This document shows positions 33,311-45,646 of a stretch of DNA of 64,000 nucleotides, one piece after another. The first letter of the stretch is position 1. Every line of letters starts with the position of its first letter. The notes below the pieces were generated by a model, which saw only the letters and a list, made by a program, of their open reading frames with translations, was not told where the DNA came from and searched no databases. A program made the position numbers and the translations under genes. Source of the stretch: Siphonodentalium dalli (lineage: Eukaryota; Mollusca; Scaphopoda; Gadilida; Siphonodentaliidae); the NCBI GenBank assembly GCA_032622095.1, contig CP136069.1:42510194-42574193 (forward strand), given 5' to 3'.

Positions 33311-34429
33311 ATAAGGGGAGTACTCTAAATTGTTCTTTCGACCAGCTGTTTCTACCAATTAAAAAAAATTCTCATTTATTTTGAAACTTATATATATATA
33401 TAATGAAAGACAATGGTATATTTTTTTACTAGTAATATTCATTATAAACTTGTACAAATCTGAAAACAAACAAAATTTTAATATTTAAGAAATTTAGAGT
33501 TCCCTCTCTTACAAGCAGCAACCACTATGCCAGGAAGACCAATCGATCTAGTTCAGCCCGATTGGGCTATTATAATTTATAGATCGATCGGTGGTTCATG
33601 CACTCTCTGCGTTTGAAATATTGCTAATAATTTCCATTTACATAAGTCAATAATGCCATTGCAGATAACTTCATCTTAAATTCGACCAAATGTGTTGACG
33701 TTTGATAAGAAGGGCAGGAATTCCCCGATTTGTTTATTTTCAATCGATGAGAAGCATGACGACCTGGATCAGCTGATCGGTTCGGAGGTGTGCCAATCGT
33801 ATTTTGCATGCTGTGAATACCCATTCACGCCTAAATTTGCAAACAATCCATATATAACATATACACAGTGTGTACACTTTGTTAGTTGCCAATTAATTCT
33901 CGACATTTCAATTAGAAAACATGAGATATCGATGCAAAAATCAAGACATAATCACATTATCTAGTTTGTGTTTTGTTGAATCTACTTTCGGTTATCGACA
34001 TGTCGGCTATTGTTTTGGCTGTTCTCTTAACCGTGCGTGCCAGCCGATCGTCGTTTTTCGGGCGGTTCCGATTTCTTCCGAATATAATTCCATGACCTCC
34101 ACGCGATGATTCGCGCCGAAAATGTGGTTGTATCTGAGAAGATTTCTTACTCTGACCGCAGTTTTCAACAATTTAATACGGGGCGAATACCGCATCAATA
34201 ATATGCAACCTTGGGGTTTTATTTCTAGTTTTTTATGACCTTTCTTATGGTATATCGGATACAGTTCTGTCTGACATGAAATATATACCCACCGGGAGTG
34301 AAGCTAATGACTTTAAAGATTAAAAAGACTTTAGTAATAACATAAATCTTGGTCTTACATTGCTTGTAGAATTCCGGAGAAACTGTTTGTTGATCGAGGG
34401 ATAGGGCTGAATTTCAAGACACTAATTCT
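33311..34429. other. no gene or clear element seen
   Basis: AT-rich. An imperfect inverted pair around 33540-33592 (AATCGATCTA.../TAGATCGATCGG) is the only structure noted. Confidence 0.3.
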
Positions 34430-34731
34430 GCCTCAATATGGATTTACCCTCTGGGGACCTCATTCTAGGTCCCCAGAGGGTGAATTTAGTGATGCTATCC
34501 CACACAGTGAGCTAGCGTCACCAAATTCACCCTCTGGGGACATCATTGTTTTTAGTTACTTTTTCCCTTCTGCGAATAACGGGTGTACATCACCAACTTC
34601 AACTGGTAAATTTCAATCTGATCCTTGGTCTCCCATAGCAGTTTAGGCCTAAGCAGAATGAGGTCCCCAGAGGGTGAATTTGGTGTTGCTAGCCCGCTGT
34701 GCAAATGTCAGATACCATATTTCCAGGCTTG
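34430..34731. mobile_element. hAT-like MITE (family A), rearranged copy
   Basis: It has the family hairpin arms and the CTCCCATAGCAGTTTAGGCC block and ends CCATATTTCCAGGCTTG. The left terminus is lost or replaced. Confidence 0.6.
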
Positions 34732-35293
34732 AGTAACAAAGAGGTTAATAAATACATATATACATCAGCAATATGATAAGCTTACAATACTGTCAGTGGC
34801 GTAGGTAGATCTGAATTTAGGGCACCCCTAAATAAGTAAGATGAAATTTGTGCTAGACAGATTTGAGAAATAACGTATTGTGCACAACTAACCTTGATGT
34901 TCCTAACTATTTATTCAATCATATTATAAATGCTTTAAAAAGTTTGGTTTGTTGGGGAGCCTGCAATGAAAGTAGCCTGTGAAACAAGAAATTGATTATT
35001 TGCGACCTGTTCAATCAAATATTCTTTAAAATGAAACTGTTTTCCATATCTATGTTTGTATCTATTTAATTACATATATTAATGTTCAAGTTTTTGTGAA
35101 TTCAAATAGAATTTGAATCATATTTAGCTTTATGAGAATATTTTGAAGCATATAATTGATTTTCGTGGATCTGTGATGACTCGGGCCAGAGACAACTTGC
35201 CCCCCAAAGGTGATTTCGGGTGACTTTTCTTACTTGTCCGGGACGACTTGTCTTAGGTGGATGACCATTAATTCTTTTCTTTTTTTTATGAGT
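34732..35293. other. nothing recognised
   Basis: AT-rich, with no exon or clear element. Confidence 0.3.
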
Positions 35294-35510
35294 TACAGTA
35301 ATGCCCTAAATAATCGACTCCTTAACCACAGCAGAATTATGGGTAATTTTTCAGGATTAAGTCGGAAATATGGCTTGTTGCCATTCATCGGATAGCTCTC
35401 AACAAGAGCTTTCCGGTGAATGGCAACAAGCCATATTTCCAACTAAATTCTGAAAAATTACCCATAATTCTGCTGTGGTTAAGAAGTCGATTATTTAGGG
35501 CATTACTGTA
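35294..35510. mobile_element. pogo-like foldback MITE, complete copy
   Basis: A palindrome of 217 bp from TACAGTAATGCCCTAAATAA to its complement ending GGGCATTACTGTA. The arms are nearly identical. Confidence 0.8.
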
Positions 35511-35711
35511 TTTTATTTGTAATATAACAGATTATATTACATTATTCTGACTTTTATTACCACTTCAATCCATGTGTGTGGAAATAGAAAGACTTCCTCG
35601 ATGAGACATGGTTTTTATGGCAAAATTTTGTATAAACAATTAACTGCCCTCTTGTAGTGTTTTTGCAGCAAAAATATATTATAAACACAATTACCTTACT
35701 TTTCCTCTTAC

Positions 35712-35965
35712 CAAGCCTTGAAATAGTGCGTCTGTCATTTGCAGAATGAGGTCCCCAGAGGGTGAATTTAGTGATGCTACCCTGCATAGTGGGCTAGCAT
35801 CACCAAATTCACCCTCTGGGGACCTCATTCTGCTTACACCTCAGCAGAATGAGGTTCTCAGAGGGTGAATTTGGTGATGCTAGCCCACTATGCAGGGTAG
35901 CATCACTAAATTCACCCTCTGGGGACCTCATTCTGCAAATGACAGACACACTATTTCAAGGCTTG
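35712..35965. mobile_element. family A MITE, near-perfect palindrome flanked by 22-bp direct repeats
   Basis: The 254-bp element begins CAAGCCTTGAAATAGTG and ends with its complement. It consists of two facing hairpins. The 22 bp before it (35690-35711) and after it (35966-35987) are identical, starting ATTACCTTACTTTTCC. Confidence 0.8.
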
Positions 35966-35987
35966 ATTACCTTACTTTTCCTCTTAC

Positions 35988-36885
35988 GTGAGTGTTTATA
36001 CAACCAATTTGCATGAGTAGTTGTAATCGGATATATCTCAAGAGTCAGATGCACGTTTTTCCATAATTTCCTGGTATTTCAAAATGGATTTTCTCAAATA
36101 TGTCGGGAATTTCTTTGTGAAATTTGGTACGAAACGATTAATATGACAAATATTTAAGAACTGTCAACACATTGGATAATATAACTTCATTTACTTTACT
36201 TTTTCGACATGAAAAATATTTAAAATTTCACTGTTTTCCGGTACCAAGAACTTCTGTAAAATAGATTTTTTTTTTCTCCAAAAGTGCAGTCCATATATCC
36301 ATGATATAATATCTGAAGATTATGAGATGAGACTTAATTATTCTTGATTCGTGAAATTTAATGATCATTTTCATTTAGAAAAATATTTGAGAATTTTATT
36401 TATTTATTTCGTGTACGAAGTTGTGTTTTTTATGACTTCAATGCATTCTTCCTGGGACAAATAACGCTCATAGAAAGGTAGTTCAGTGAAACTCAACATC
36501 TTGACTTTTATAGTCCCTGTGATTTGTAGATCTGTATTAGTGCATGTTATTGTTGAGCATTTGAAATAAGTTCTATTATTTCCATGAATGTCTATTTTTA
36601 TTTATTCTAAATGCTCTTAATGAAACTAATATTATATTCCCATTCCAGTTATATATTCCAGTTATATTCAACAAACAGAATTGTGTTGAATTTTTACAAT
36701 GTTATGTCAGATTCAGATCGCTCAATACTGCATGCTGATATTTATATAATAGGCAAGACTAACTTTACTTAATGGATTAAAAGCCCTTTTTCTCAACATA
36801 TTTCTGTGAACTAAAAATATACTCAAATGCCAATTCTTAAATTTCAACCTAGCATCCATAACTTTATTAGTTTTATATAAATTTA
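35988..36885. other. nothing recognised
   Basis: AT-rich, with no exon or clear element. Confidence 0.3.
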
Positions 36886-37682
36886 TCAGCTCAACTTTAG
36901 AAAGTCAAGTTTGAGATATTGCCATGGGTTGGCGTCCATCATCTGTCCATGCGTGCATCTGTCAGCAATTTCCATTAGCACACCCTACAGTTCACTTGTC
37001 TCATCCCATCATCACCAAACTTCATATGGATCTTCGGGGTGAATGCGAGCTATTTATTTTTTCCGAAATTCTTTTAAAAAAACATGGCCACTAGTAGCCA
37101 TCTTTGATTTCTAATTTGAATCCATCGGCACACCTTGCATATCTTTCATTTTTTTTATAGAATGGTTTTGAAAATTTACAGGCATGTTAAGGATCACCTC
37201 TAGATGGGAAATACATGGCTGTCATGACTAAATCCTTTGGCACACCCTATAGTCCATATATCTCATCCGATCATCACCAAACTTCATACGGATCTTCGGC
37301 TGACCTCTAGATGGGAGCCCTAGATTTTTTCCAAAATTTGTTAAAAAGCATCATCGCCAGCGGCCATCTTGTATTTCACATTTATTTCACATGCTGCCTG
37401 CATTTATTGGGGACATGTTTTTAAAATTTACATGCATGTTCAGGATAACTTCTAGATGGGAGCTATTATATTTAAACGATATTCAATCAAAAACATTGCT
37501 GATGGTAGCCATCTTGGATTTTACTCTTTGCATCACTATATACTTCATTTATGGCTATTCGGGTTGACGTCTGGTATTACTTAAACATTAAACTTTCCAC
37601 ATTCCTTATCGCTCCATTGATAGTAATGTATGACATTATCCCCTCTCCAATGTTGAGCTACAGTGTCATTGACACTTTCATT
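36886..37682 (+). mobile_element. Helentron-like tandem-repeat element (family P), copy 3
   Basis: It starts ATCAGCTCAACTTTAG...AAGTTTGAGATATTGCCATG, has about four degenerate units with CATCATCACCAAACTTCATA and GTAGCCATCTTGGATTTTAC, and ends GAGCTACAGTGTCATTGACACTTTCATT in parts as in the other copies. More diverged than copies 2 and 4 and closest to copy 1. Confidence 0.65.
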
Positions 37683-37972
37683 ATTGAACTAGTCTCATAA
37701 ATAAGTGCACTAAAATAGTAGCTTCTTTTTGCTGATTTTGGTTGATATCACAATATTAATTTTAAATTGTAAGAGCAGACAGCTCCATTTGCCCAGAATG
37801 TCCATAATCCATTAAATGAAATCAGTCTGGCCTCATCTTCAATACACAGTGTTCACCATAGAATAAATCATTTATATATGAAATGTGTTTTTATTTTGGG
37901 GGCAGTGCGTCCTCTGGACAGTTTGGTCAATTTTCCCTCTTACATACTTCATTCTCGTTGAACATCGTGGTG

Positions 37973-38095
37973 GTTAAAGATGCATATTCTGATTTAGTAC
38001 CACTAAATTATTATTTCTTCAGCTTCGGGTAAAAATTATTAGATTTGCGTTGAGGAACCCACCTACCAAAGCCCAGAGTGATCAGATTTCGCATG
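37973..38095. repeat. decayed left arm of family D
   Basis: TTAAAGATGCATATTCTGAT, ATTATTTCTTCAGCTTCGGG and TTGAGGAACCCACCTACCAA correspond to the left arm at 1974-2075. The matching right arm may be at 40310-40557. Confidence 0.4.
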
Positions 38096-38701
38096 TAGAA
38101 ACCATTTTTATGTAAACAAAACTGTTACAGTGATTTGTCAACGAATATCAGTAATCGTATAATAAGTTCAAATATTTTAGTCTGAATATGATTTTAAGAT
38201 TATTTTTTTTCAATGCTTTGACCTCTCTAATGTTTACACCGTCAAGTTTTGATTAAACTTTGGTAATTTACTGGACTAATTGGACTTTTATTTGTAATTC
38301 CACTGTTGCATTAATGTGCATAAATGTTTTGATGTGCAAATTCTCATTATTGGAGAATGAAAATAAGAACAAAATCAATCTATGTACCTGTTTATGATAG
38401 TTGTTTTAAGACTTTTATATTATATCGCATGAACCGTTTTGAAAGCATTTGGGTCCCTTTTAAGTTGTCATTATATTTTGACAGGCACGGATGATATTTA
38501 CCACATTGTTACATTGACTTGTCAAAACTTTTGTCAGTCTCAGTTTTCAGTGTATCGGTCCCAACAAAAAAACAGCCATATGCATGGTTGGATCAGAAAA
38601 GAGCGTTTCGTGTTTTTCTATTCCTGAAATAAAGAGCTGACAATTGACAACAGCTGGCAAATGGATATAACCATGGAAAATATTTTTCAGAGCCCCATGA
38701 A
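38096..38701. other. nothing recognised
   Basis: AT-rich, with no exon or clear element. Confidence 0.3.
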
Positions 38702-38860
38702 GCCAGTATTATTTACAGTGTCTCCAGTTTTCTGGTATAGCGTGGTACCAGGCGAGGTGGCCAATACCACTGGATGCGAAGCAGAGGGTGGTATTGGTCT
38801 AGCCGAGTCTGGTACCAAGCTGTACCAGACAACTGGAGACCCTCTAAGGTATTTACAATG
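38702..38860. repeat. foldback hairpin of about 150 bp
   Basis: TATTTACAGTGTCTCCAGTT...TGGTACCAG pairs with CTGGTACCA...AACTGGAGACCCTCTAAG. The GGCCAATACCAC and GTGGTATTGGTC arms lie at the centre. It looks like a small foldback MITE; only one copy in the window. Confidence 0.55.
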
Positions 38861-39091
38861 TCGACAAGTTATCACCCAGCGCATAAGTTTCCACTGAAAT
38901 GCTAACGTTGTAGTAAATAAAACACCCCGAACATGCGGTTCTGTGTTAAATCTGATAACATATTCCATGTGTGTCAGGGGGTATGAGGTATATATACCAA
39001 AGGTACTCAGGAAATAGCAATCAGTAATACAACCGGCTCCCAACATCTAAAGTATGAAGCGGACAAAAATAGATATTACACAAAGTTTGTT

Positions 39092-39858
39092 TTGCCCCCC
39101 AAATAAAGGTTGTTTCGAAGAAAATGGGGGGTATACTGGATTGACTGCGTCTGTCCGGCTGTCCATCCGTCCGTCGTACCGTCACACTTTCTCCCTCCGT
39201 CCGTCCGTTGAGCCGTCTGTCCGTCCAACCTCATAACTCGAACAACTATGAACCGATTTCAATAATTTTTGCAATCTCCTTTGGACCGCCTCTCCGCATG
39301 ATGCTAATTGCGATGCGGTCCGACTTTCTTTTTTTAAGTTACGCCTTACTTTTCGACTTATTTTTACTTGGAAAATTCTGTCCGACTTAATAACTTTAAC
39401 AAATATGAACCGATTTCAATAATTTTTGGTATACATGATTCTCACAACACCCTCTCTACATGATGCAGCTTAGGGTTGGCTCGGACTGTTTTTCCTAACA
39501 TTACACTTCATTTTCGACTTATTTTGACTTATTTTATTTTTTGTCGATGCTTTTTTCCCTGGAGTTGTGTACCTTCTTAGCAGAAGTTTGGTTTGACTGA
39601 CGAAACACTCGACAAAAGCCATCTTAGATGTTAAGGTTGCATTTCATTTTCTACCCTTTTGTGAGTTTCTGCAATCAATCAAACAAATATGAACCAATTT
39701 GAATATTTTTTTCTGTACAAGCTTCTTGCGACACCATATCGATATTATTAATCCAAATTTTTCTTTAAAGTTAAAAATCTTTTTTGTTGGGTTTACGAAT
39801 AATGCGGGTTGAATTTGCCACAGTGGGGGTATGCTAGCACGCGAGTGCACACCTCTTG
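39092..39858 (+). mobile_element. Helentron-like tandem-repeat element (family H), copy 1
   Basis: Start TTTGCCCCCCAAATAAAGG with a CCCCCC/GGGGGGTA hairpin, a GTCCGTCC microsatellite, and units of 130-170 bp with ATGAACCGATTTCAATAATT. The 3' end carries GGTATGCTAGCACGCGAGTG and ACCTCTTG|TT. The inverse copy is 58698-59272. Confidence 0.7.
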
Positions 39859-40309
39859 TTGATATCTGTCGTGTAAGTTTTGTTGAAACCGTTGCCGTTT
39901 TGAATGAAAGGAACACATATGACATCATAATTGTGTACTTGGTCTGGTACTCTATATAAAGATGGAAGTTAACACAGGACAGTTCTGCTGATTTGTGCGT
40001 AATTGAAAAGTCGCTTTGTTTATTTATTGTGGATTATAATCTCCATTTAGTGGATGGTACAGCTATTTATTATATGACTGCATGTCTATTCTTCCCTAAA
40101 TACCACTATTGTTTGACGATCTAATCTAAATCGTCGGGTCACACTGACTGAGATTTCCCCAGATCAAATCAGATCATGCACACTCCTACGGAAATTACTT
40201 AGATGTGCTGAATTAATGATGATGGACTATTTATCCGTTGAGGGGCGCTTAATCAATGCATAATCCGATTAAGCGCTCCTCAATTACTATTTATTTGGAT
40301 TTGGGTCTT
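39859..40309. other. nothing recognised
   Basis: A 15-bp inverted pair around 40225-40275 (TTGAGGGGCGCTTAATC.../GATTAAGCGCTCCTCAA) is the only structure noted. Confidence 0.35.
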
Positions 40310-40557
40310 ATTATCAAAACAAAGTCTCTTGATTTTACAGTTATCCGCAATTTAGTCCAAGACCGTTGGCTCGTCGGCCACAAATAATTCTCGATGGTGA
40401 AAAATTAGATTTCCAAAATCAATATCTAATAACACGGAGATTTGACTCTAATCAAATATTTTTACCCCAACAACTGTTGATAACTGAAGCGGCATTTATA
40501 ATGTTGTTGGAATCTGATTATATGTGGACCATCGAATCTGATTGAGTACCTTCTAAA
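40310..40557. repeat. decayed right arm of family D
   Basis: CTTGATTTTACAGTTATCC, TTTCCAAAATCAATATCTAA, CAAATATTTTTACCCCAAC and GAATCTGATTGAGTACCTT follow the order of the right arm at 3178-3397. Confidence 0.45.
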
Positions 40558-40874
40558 AATAGAGTACGTAACTACATTTTGGTATGATGTGGCCATGTTT
40601 GTTTTTGCCCCCTTTATATGTAGTAAGAAAATGAAACTGCTGAAGTGAAAGCACCTGTAATTAAATGGTTATTGTAATTTGGGGTCATATAATAAACCTT
40701 TTATCACAGCAGTGGGTTTATCCATATTGTCGCATCACGTCTCGTTGAGGTGGGCAGATTGCTGGATCAAACTACATGTAGCTGTGGCAGCTCAACAACA
40801 TGGATCAACACACTGCTGTGATAATATGTATTTAGTACTGGGAATCCCGACTGGCCGTGGAGAACATTCATTTT

Positions 40875-41240
40875 TAGCTCACCTGAAACGAAGTATCCGG
40901 TGGAGCTATAGTCATCACTCCTCGTCCGTCTGTCCATCCATCAAGAATGATCTTCTCCTCCCGAACCGTAAGACCGAATGGGTTCATATTTGGTGTGGAT
41001 GTTCCCTAGGTGAATCACTTTCAGATTTGTTCAAATGAAGTGACCCGGTCAAATAGTTGCGAAGCTAGGACCATAACTCTTTCCCATCATAGTAATTCTT
41101 ACAGCAACTTATTCTCGAATTTCATTGCGCCGAATGGGTTCATATTTGGTACAAAGGGTCCTTGGGGGACTGTGGTTCAGATTTGTTCAAATGAGGTCAC
41201 TGTGTCGAATGTGGGCGGAGCCAGTGACATAACTCCAAAA
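40875..41240 (+). mobile_element. Helentron-like tandem element (family T), 3' truncated
   Basis: Start TTTTTAGCTCACCTGAAACG with GGTGGAGCTATAGTC, then CGTCCGTCTGTCC, then two units of about 140 bp with GAATGGGTTCATATTTGGTR and CAGATTTGTTCAAATGARGT. No 3' terminus found. Confidence 0.55.
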
Positions 41241-41410
41241 AGAAAACCCCAAAAAAAAAAAATTCAGATTGCTCAATTTAACGCACAAAATTAATTTTAA
41301 TATTTTTTTATAACATGTTATAAAATTCGAAAAACTCGCATAATTATAACATCCTCTGAGTTATGAAACTTCAGTCTTTAATGAAATCACAGAAACTTTC
41401 CATCTCCCAT

Positions 41411-41840
41411 TTGCAGAATGAGGTCCCCAGAGGGTGAATTTAGTTTTGCTACCCTGTACAGCAGGCTAGAATCGCCAAATACACCCTCCAGGGACCTCAT
41501 TCTGCTTAGGCCTCATCTTCTGGGAAGTATCTTGAGTGTCAAATAGAAATTTTGTTTTAGTTACTTTTTTGACTTTTTCCATTCTGTTCAGTTTCTATGT
41601 CCCCTAATTTGCAAAAGATAAAATGCATAATTGAGGTGCTCAATGGGTGTGCATCACCGGGTGTGCATCACCAACTTCAACCGTAGAAATTCAATCTGTT
41701 TCTAGGTTTCCCATGGCAGTTGAGGCCTAATCAGACTGAGTGTGAATTCGGTGATGCTAGCCTGCCTTGCGGAATAGTGTCATTAAATTCACATTTTGGG
41801 GACCTCATTCTGCAAATGTCAGACACTAAATTCAGGCTTG
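41411..41840. mobile_element. hAT-like MITE (family A), copy 9
   Basis: Left hairpin from CATTTGCAGAATGAGGTCCC, spacer with CAGTTTCTATGTCCCCTAAT, a decayed right hairpin, and end AAATTCAGGCTTG at 41840. The left terminus is degraded. Confidence 0.6.
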
Positions 41841-43119
41841 GCTGTTTCATATTATTTTCTTAACCACCACTTAACCAGGTGAAGAAAAATTGGGGGGTAT
41901 AGTGGATTGAATTTGTCTTCTGTCTGTCAGGCAGTCCTTCTATCCATCTATCTGTTGGGATGTCTATCCATCTGTCTTTCAACAATTGTTTTCTTCTCCA
42001 TATTAAAGACCGAATGTGTTTATATATTTTGGTGTGCATGTTCCCTAGGTGACTCACAATCAGGTTTGTTCAAATAAGTTCATCAGATCAAATCAGGACC
42101 ATAACTGTTTCCCTCCATAGTAATTCTTAAAACAATTTCTTCTCAAGAACCATAGGGCCTATATAGCTTATATTTGGTATGGAGGGGCCTTGGGTGACCG
42201 GGGTTCAGATTTGTTCAAATGGGGTAATTTTTAGGAAAAGAGGCCCCCAGAGGGTGAGGTGAATTCAGTGATGCTAGCCCACCTTGCGGAATAGTGTCAT
42301 TAAATTCGCCGTTTGGGGACCTCATTCTGCAAAGGTTAGACACACTAAATACAGGCTTGGCTGTTCCAAAATTATTTTCTTAACCACCAATTATCCAGGT
42401 GAAATCATACCCTGATTTTTCAAAGAAAAATGGTGGGGGGGGGGGGGGGTATATTGAATATTGGGGGGTATATTGATATTACTAGATTTTTAAGATAAAT
42501 GGATTTCATAGATGGGGATTCACATTTGTTCTAATAGGGGCAGAGATAAGAGATTTAACTCTCCTCTACGCTGTTTGGTACTGGTATAATAATATTGATT
42601 TCTAGGCAGCCTGGGTGAGGGCAATCATCCGCAATGTTTGGGACAATGGGTAGTGAGTGTAGAGGGGGTGGAGTTTTGACCCCCTACTTTAATCAAAATT
42701 TAAACAGTTGAAAATTTCATGCCTGATACAACATTAGTTGTTGATTAGATGTTCACACCAAAAATCGGTTGGAACTGTTTTCATAGTTTGGTTTAATTTT
42801 CCAACATGTATGTTTTTAAATCACCAGTCCATATATGTTCCTACTTCAGGTTAAACTGTTGGACAGAATTGGCCACAAATTTTAACTTTATGGGGGTGTC
42901 AGGTGGTAATTTTCAAATGGGGTCACCTGGTCAAATAGGGGCCAAGCGAAGGACAGTTTTCCTCTTAATATGCTTCCTTCACAAGGACCATCAGGTCTAT
43001 TTTACTGATATTTAGTATGAAGGGTTCTTTGGTGTATGGGATTCAAATTTATTCAGATGGGGTCACCAGGTTAAATAGGGTGGGACCAGGGACATAACTC
43101 TATGTCTCTATAGTAATAC
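41841..43119. repeat. patchwork of family T/H-like tandem units and a second family A fragment
   Basis: GGGGGGTATAGTGGATTGAA at about 41892 begins a family H/T-like stretch with CAGATTTGTTCAAATGGGGT units. 42240-42360 is a family A right end (ACACACTAAATACAGGCTTG-like). A G-run of about 18 lies at 42433-42450. 42890-43110 holds two more units with GGTCACC[T/A]GGT[C/T]AAATAGGG. No intact ORF. Confidence 0.45.
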
Positions 43120-43160
43120 TTAAAATGTCTTCTCAAGAGAGGTTGGACTATTTAGCTTAC

Positions 43161-43535
43161 CTATAGAAATGACGGGGCTATGGGGACTTAAATACATGCC
43201 ACGTTTCGGCGTTCCTGTCCCGGGCAGAAGACCTCTGGCTGCCAGCATCTTCTGTCCGGAATTCAATGCAGAGGACCAGAGAGCCCCTGTCAGCCTGGAG
43301 TGACTAGCTGGCAGTGTCCACAATCCGGCTCCTCTGCATAGCAACTAACGCGGCGTCGGGGATTAGCTCCATAATCCGTCCTGACCCTAATCCAAAACCA
43401 TCTCACTCCGGCGTTAGCACAAGGGTGGCTGCTCCCCGAAGGTCACAATCCACACAACTCACTCGTGCTAACGTCTGATGATCGGAACAGCAAGCATACA
43501 ACAAATCAAAATATCATGTGCTCCGCTCGACGATC
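43161..43535 (-). promoter_or_regulatory. GC-rich block with TATA-like motif and splice donor on the minus strand
   Basis: On the minus strand GTGATATAAGAGG (43570-43558) precedes about 375 bp of GC-rich sequence ending at ATAG|GTAAGC (donor at 43160). This is the layout of a first exon, or of a solo LTR with leader. The ORF inside (43120-43344, minus) runs across the donor and is not recognised. Composition differs sharply from both sides. Interpretation uncertain. Confidence 0.2.
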
Positions 43536-43904
43536 ACCAGATTCTGATTTGAGCCAGCCTCTTATATCACTTTCTCAGACATGGAGGATCAAGAAGCAGC
43601 CAATCAAATTGCAGCAGAATGATTAACCAGAGTCTGACATTGAAGGCACCAATCAGAAGCTGAGTAAAGTTTGGAAGGACCAGCATGCTTTATGATGTCC
43701 CAAAAATAGCTATTCAAGCATGGTTTAATGTTTACTTTTGTGACCTAGTTGTTTCTATTTTAGTATCTGACGTTGTAGTATAGACAGAAATAGACATCTA
43801 TAACACAACGTTTTTGACAAAGTCAAACCGACTGAAACCCCCCACGTTGATTCTATACATGATTTTCCCATGCTATCTCGGAAGTAATATTTGGAGTTAA
43901 TAAC

Positions 43905-45646
43905 GCTGAAGGGGTCACTCTCACCAAAAATAGTGCTGAAGGGTACACAGGTTTTTCAAAATGTGCTGAAGGGTACACAGGTTTTGAATCGTCGTTCTAA
44001 AGGACGTTCAGTTTCATATCTGCCACGATTTCTGTTGAGAGAATAATTGTTTACGTTCCAATGAATATTAAAATATACTGAAATCAAACTGCTAATGGGC
44101 GCCAGACTTTCATAAATCACAAACCCTGTGTACCCTTCAGCACATGTTCAAACCCTGTGTACCCTTCAGCACTTTTTAGCTCAACTTTACTTTGTAAAGT
44201 TTGAGCTATTGCCATGGCTTTGTCGTCTGTGTGTGCGTGTGTACGTGTGTACGTAAGGCGTCAACAATGCAGGCTACAGGTCGTACCTTTGGTCGGATCA
44301 TTATGACATCAACATCAACATTTAGACCAGAAAGATTAATTTTGGGGTCATTCGGGTAAAAAACATGGCCGCCAGCGGCCATCTTGGATTTAAAAATTCA
44401 ATCCATTAGCACGGGCTACAGGCCGTACTGTTTGTCTGATCATCATGAAATTTGTCATGGATGTTAACAATGACATGTAGATGGGAACGAGTAATTTTGG
44501 GGTCAATCGGCCAAAAAACATGGTCGCCAGCAGCCATCTTGGATTTTACTCTTTGTATGACTAAATTCTTTAGCACGGGCTGCAGGTCGTACCTTTAGTC
44601 TGATCATCATAAAATTTGTCATGGATATTAACAAGACATGTAGATGGGAACGAGTAATTTTGGGGTAATTCGGCCAAAAAACATGGTCGCCAGCAGCCAT
44701 CTTGGATTTTACTTTTTGTATGACTAAATCCTTTAGCACGGGCTACAGGTCCTACTTTTAGTCTGACCATCATGTTAATAATCACATGTAGATGGGAACG
44801 AGTCATTTTGGGGTAATTCGGCCGAAAAAGATGGCCGCCAGCAGCCAACTTGGATTTTACTCTTTGTATGACTAAATCCTTTAGCACGGGCTACAGGTCG
44901 TACCTTTAGTCTGATCATCATAAAATATTGATATTGGAATGTAGATGGGAACGAGTCATTTTGGGGTCATTCGGACAAAAAACATGGCCGCCAGTGGCCA
45001 TCTTGGATTTCAAAATTTAATCCATTAGCACGGGCCACAGGTCGTACTGTTTGTCTGATCATCATGAAATTTGTCATGGATGTTAATATTGACATGTAGA
45101 TGGGAACGAGTAATTTTGAGGTTATTTTGGCCAAAAAACATGGCCGCCAGCAGCCATCTTGGATTTTACTCTTTGTATGACTAAATCCTTTAGCACGGGC
45201 TACAGGTTGTACCTTAGTCTGATCATCATAAAATTTGTCATGAATGTTAATAATGACATGTAGATGGGAACGAGTCATTTTGGGGTCATTCGGCCAAAAA
45301 ACATGGCCGCCAGCAGCCATCTTGGATTTTTCTCTTTGTATGACTAAATCCTTTAGCACGGGCTACAGGTCGTACCTTTAGTCTGATCGTCATACAATTT
45401 GTCATGGATGTTAACGATGACATGTAGATGGGAACGACTCATTTTGGGGTTATTCTGCCGAAAACACGGCTGCCAGCAGCCATCTTGGATTTAACTTTTC
45501 TCTTCGTGTCTATAAACTAGTATTAGACATTCAACTTTCCACATTCCTAATCGCTCCATTGACTGTAATACATTAAATTATTCCCTTTCCAAGTTGAGCT
45601 ACAGTGTCATTGACACTTTCATTTTGGTGAGAGTGACCTCTTCAGC
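43905..45646. mobile_element. TIR element (family Q) with exact 9-bp target duplication, split by family P
   Basis: GTTAATAAC occurs at 43896-43904 and 45647-45655. Ends read GCTGAAGGGGTCACTCTCAC and GCTGAAGAGGTCACTCTCAC, continuing to CACCAAAA and then AGTGCTGAAGGGTACACAGG. Without the nested element it is about 290 bp. A 9-bp duplication suggests a Mutator-like MITE. Confidence 0.75.
44175..45623 (+). mobile_element. Helentron-like tandem-repeat element (family P), copy 4, nested in Q
   Basis: The same 5' inverted repeat, about 160-bp units and 3' TTGACACTTTCATT as copy 2. It splits the right inverted end of Q inside a run of T, as shown by the intact left end of Q (CACCAAAAATAGTGCTG). Confidence 0.8.

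Noticed and set aside
38661-39046. Overlapping ORFs on both strands (78 and 119 codons)
   Set aside because: They lie over a foldback hairpin, which makes both strands look similar; no protein motif.
40679-41038. 119-codon ORF
   Set aside because: Its second half is the family T element start and microsatellite; the first half has no motif.
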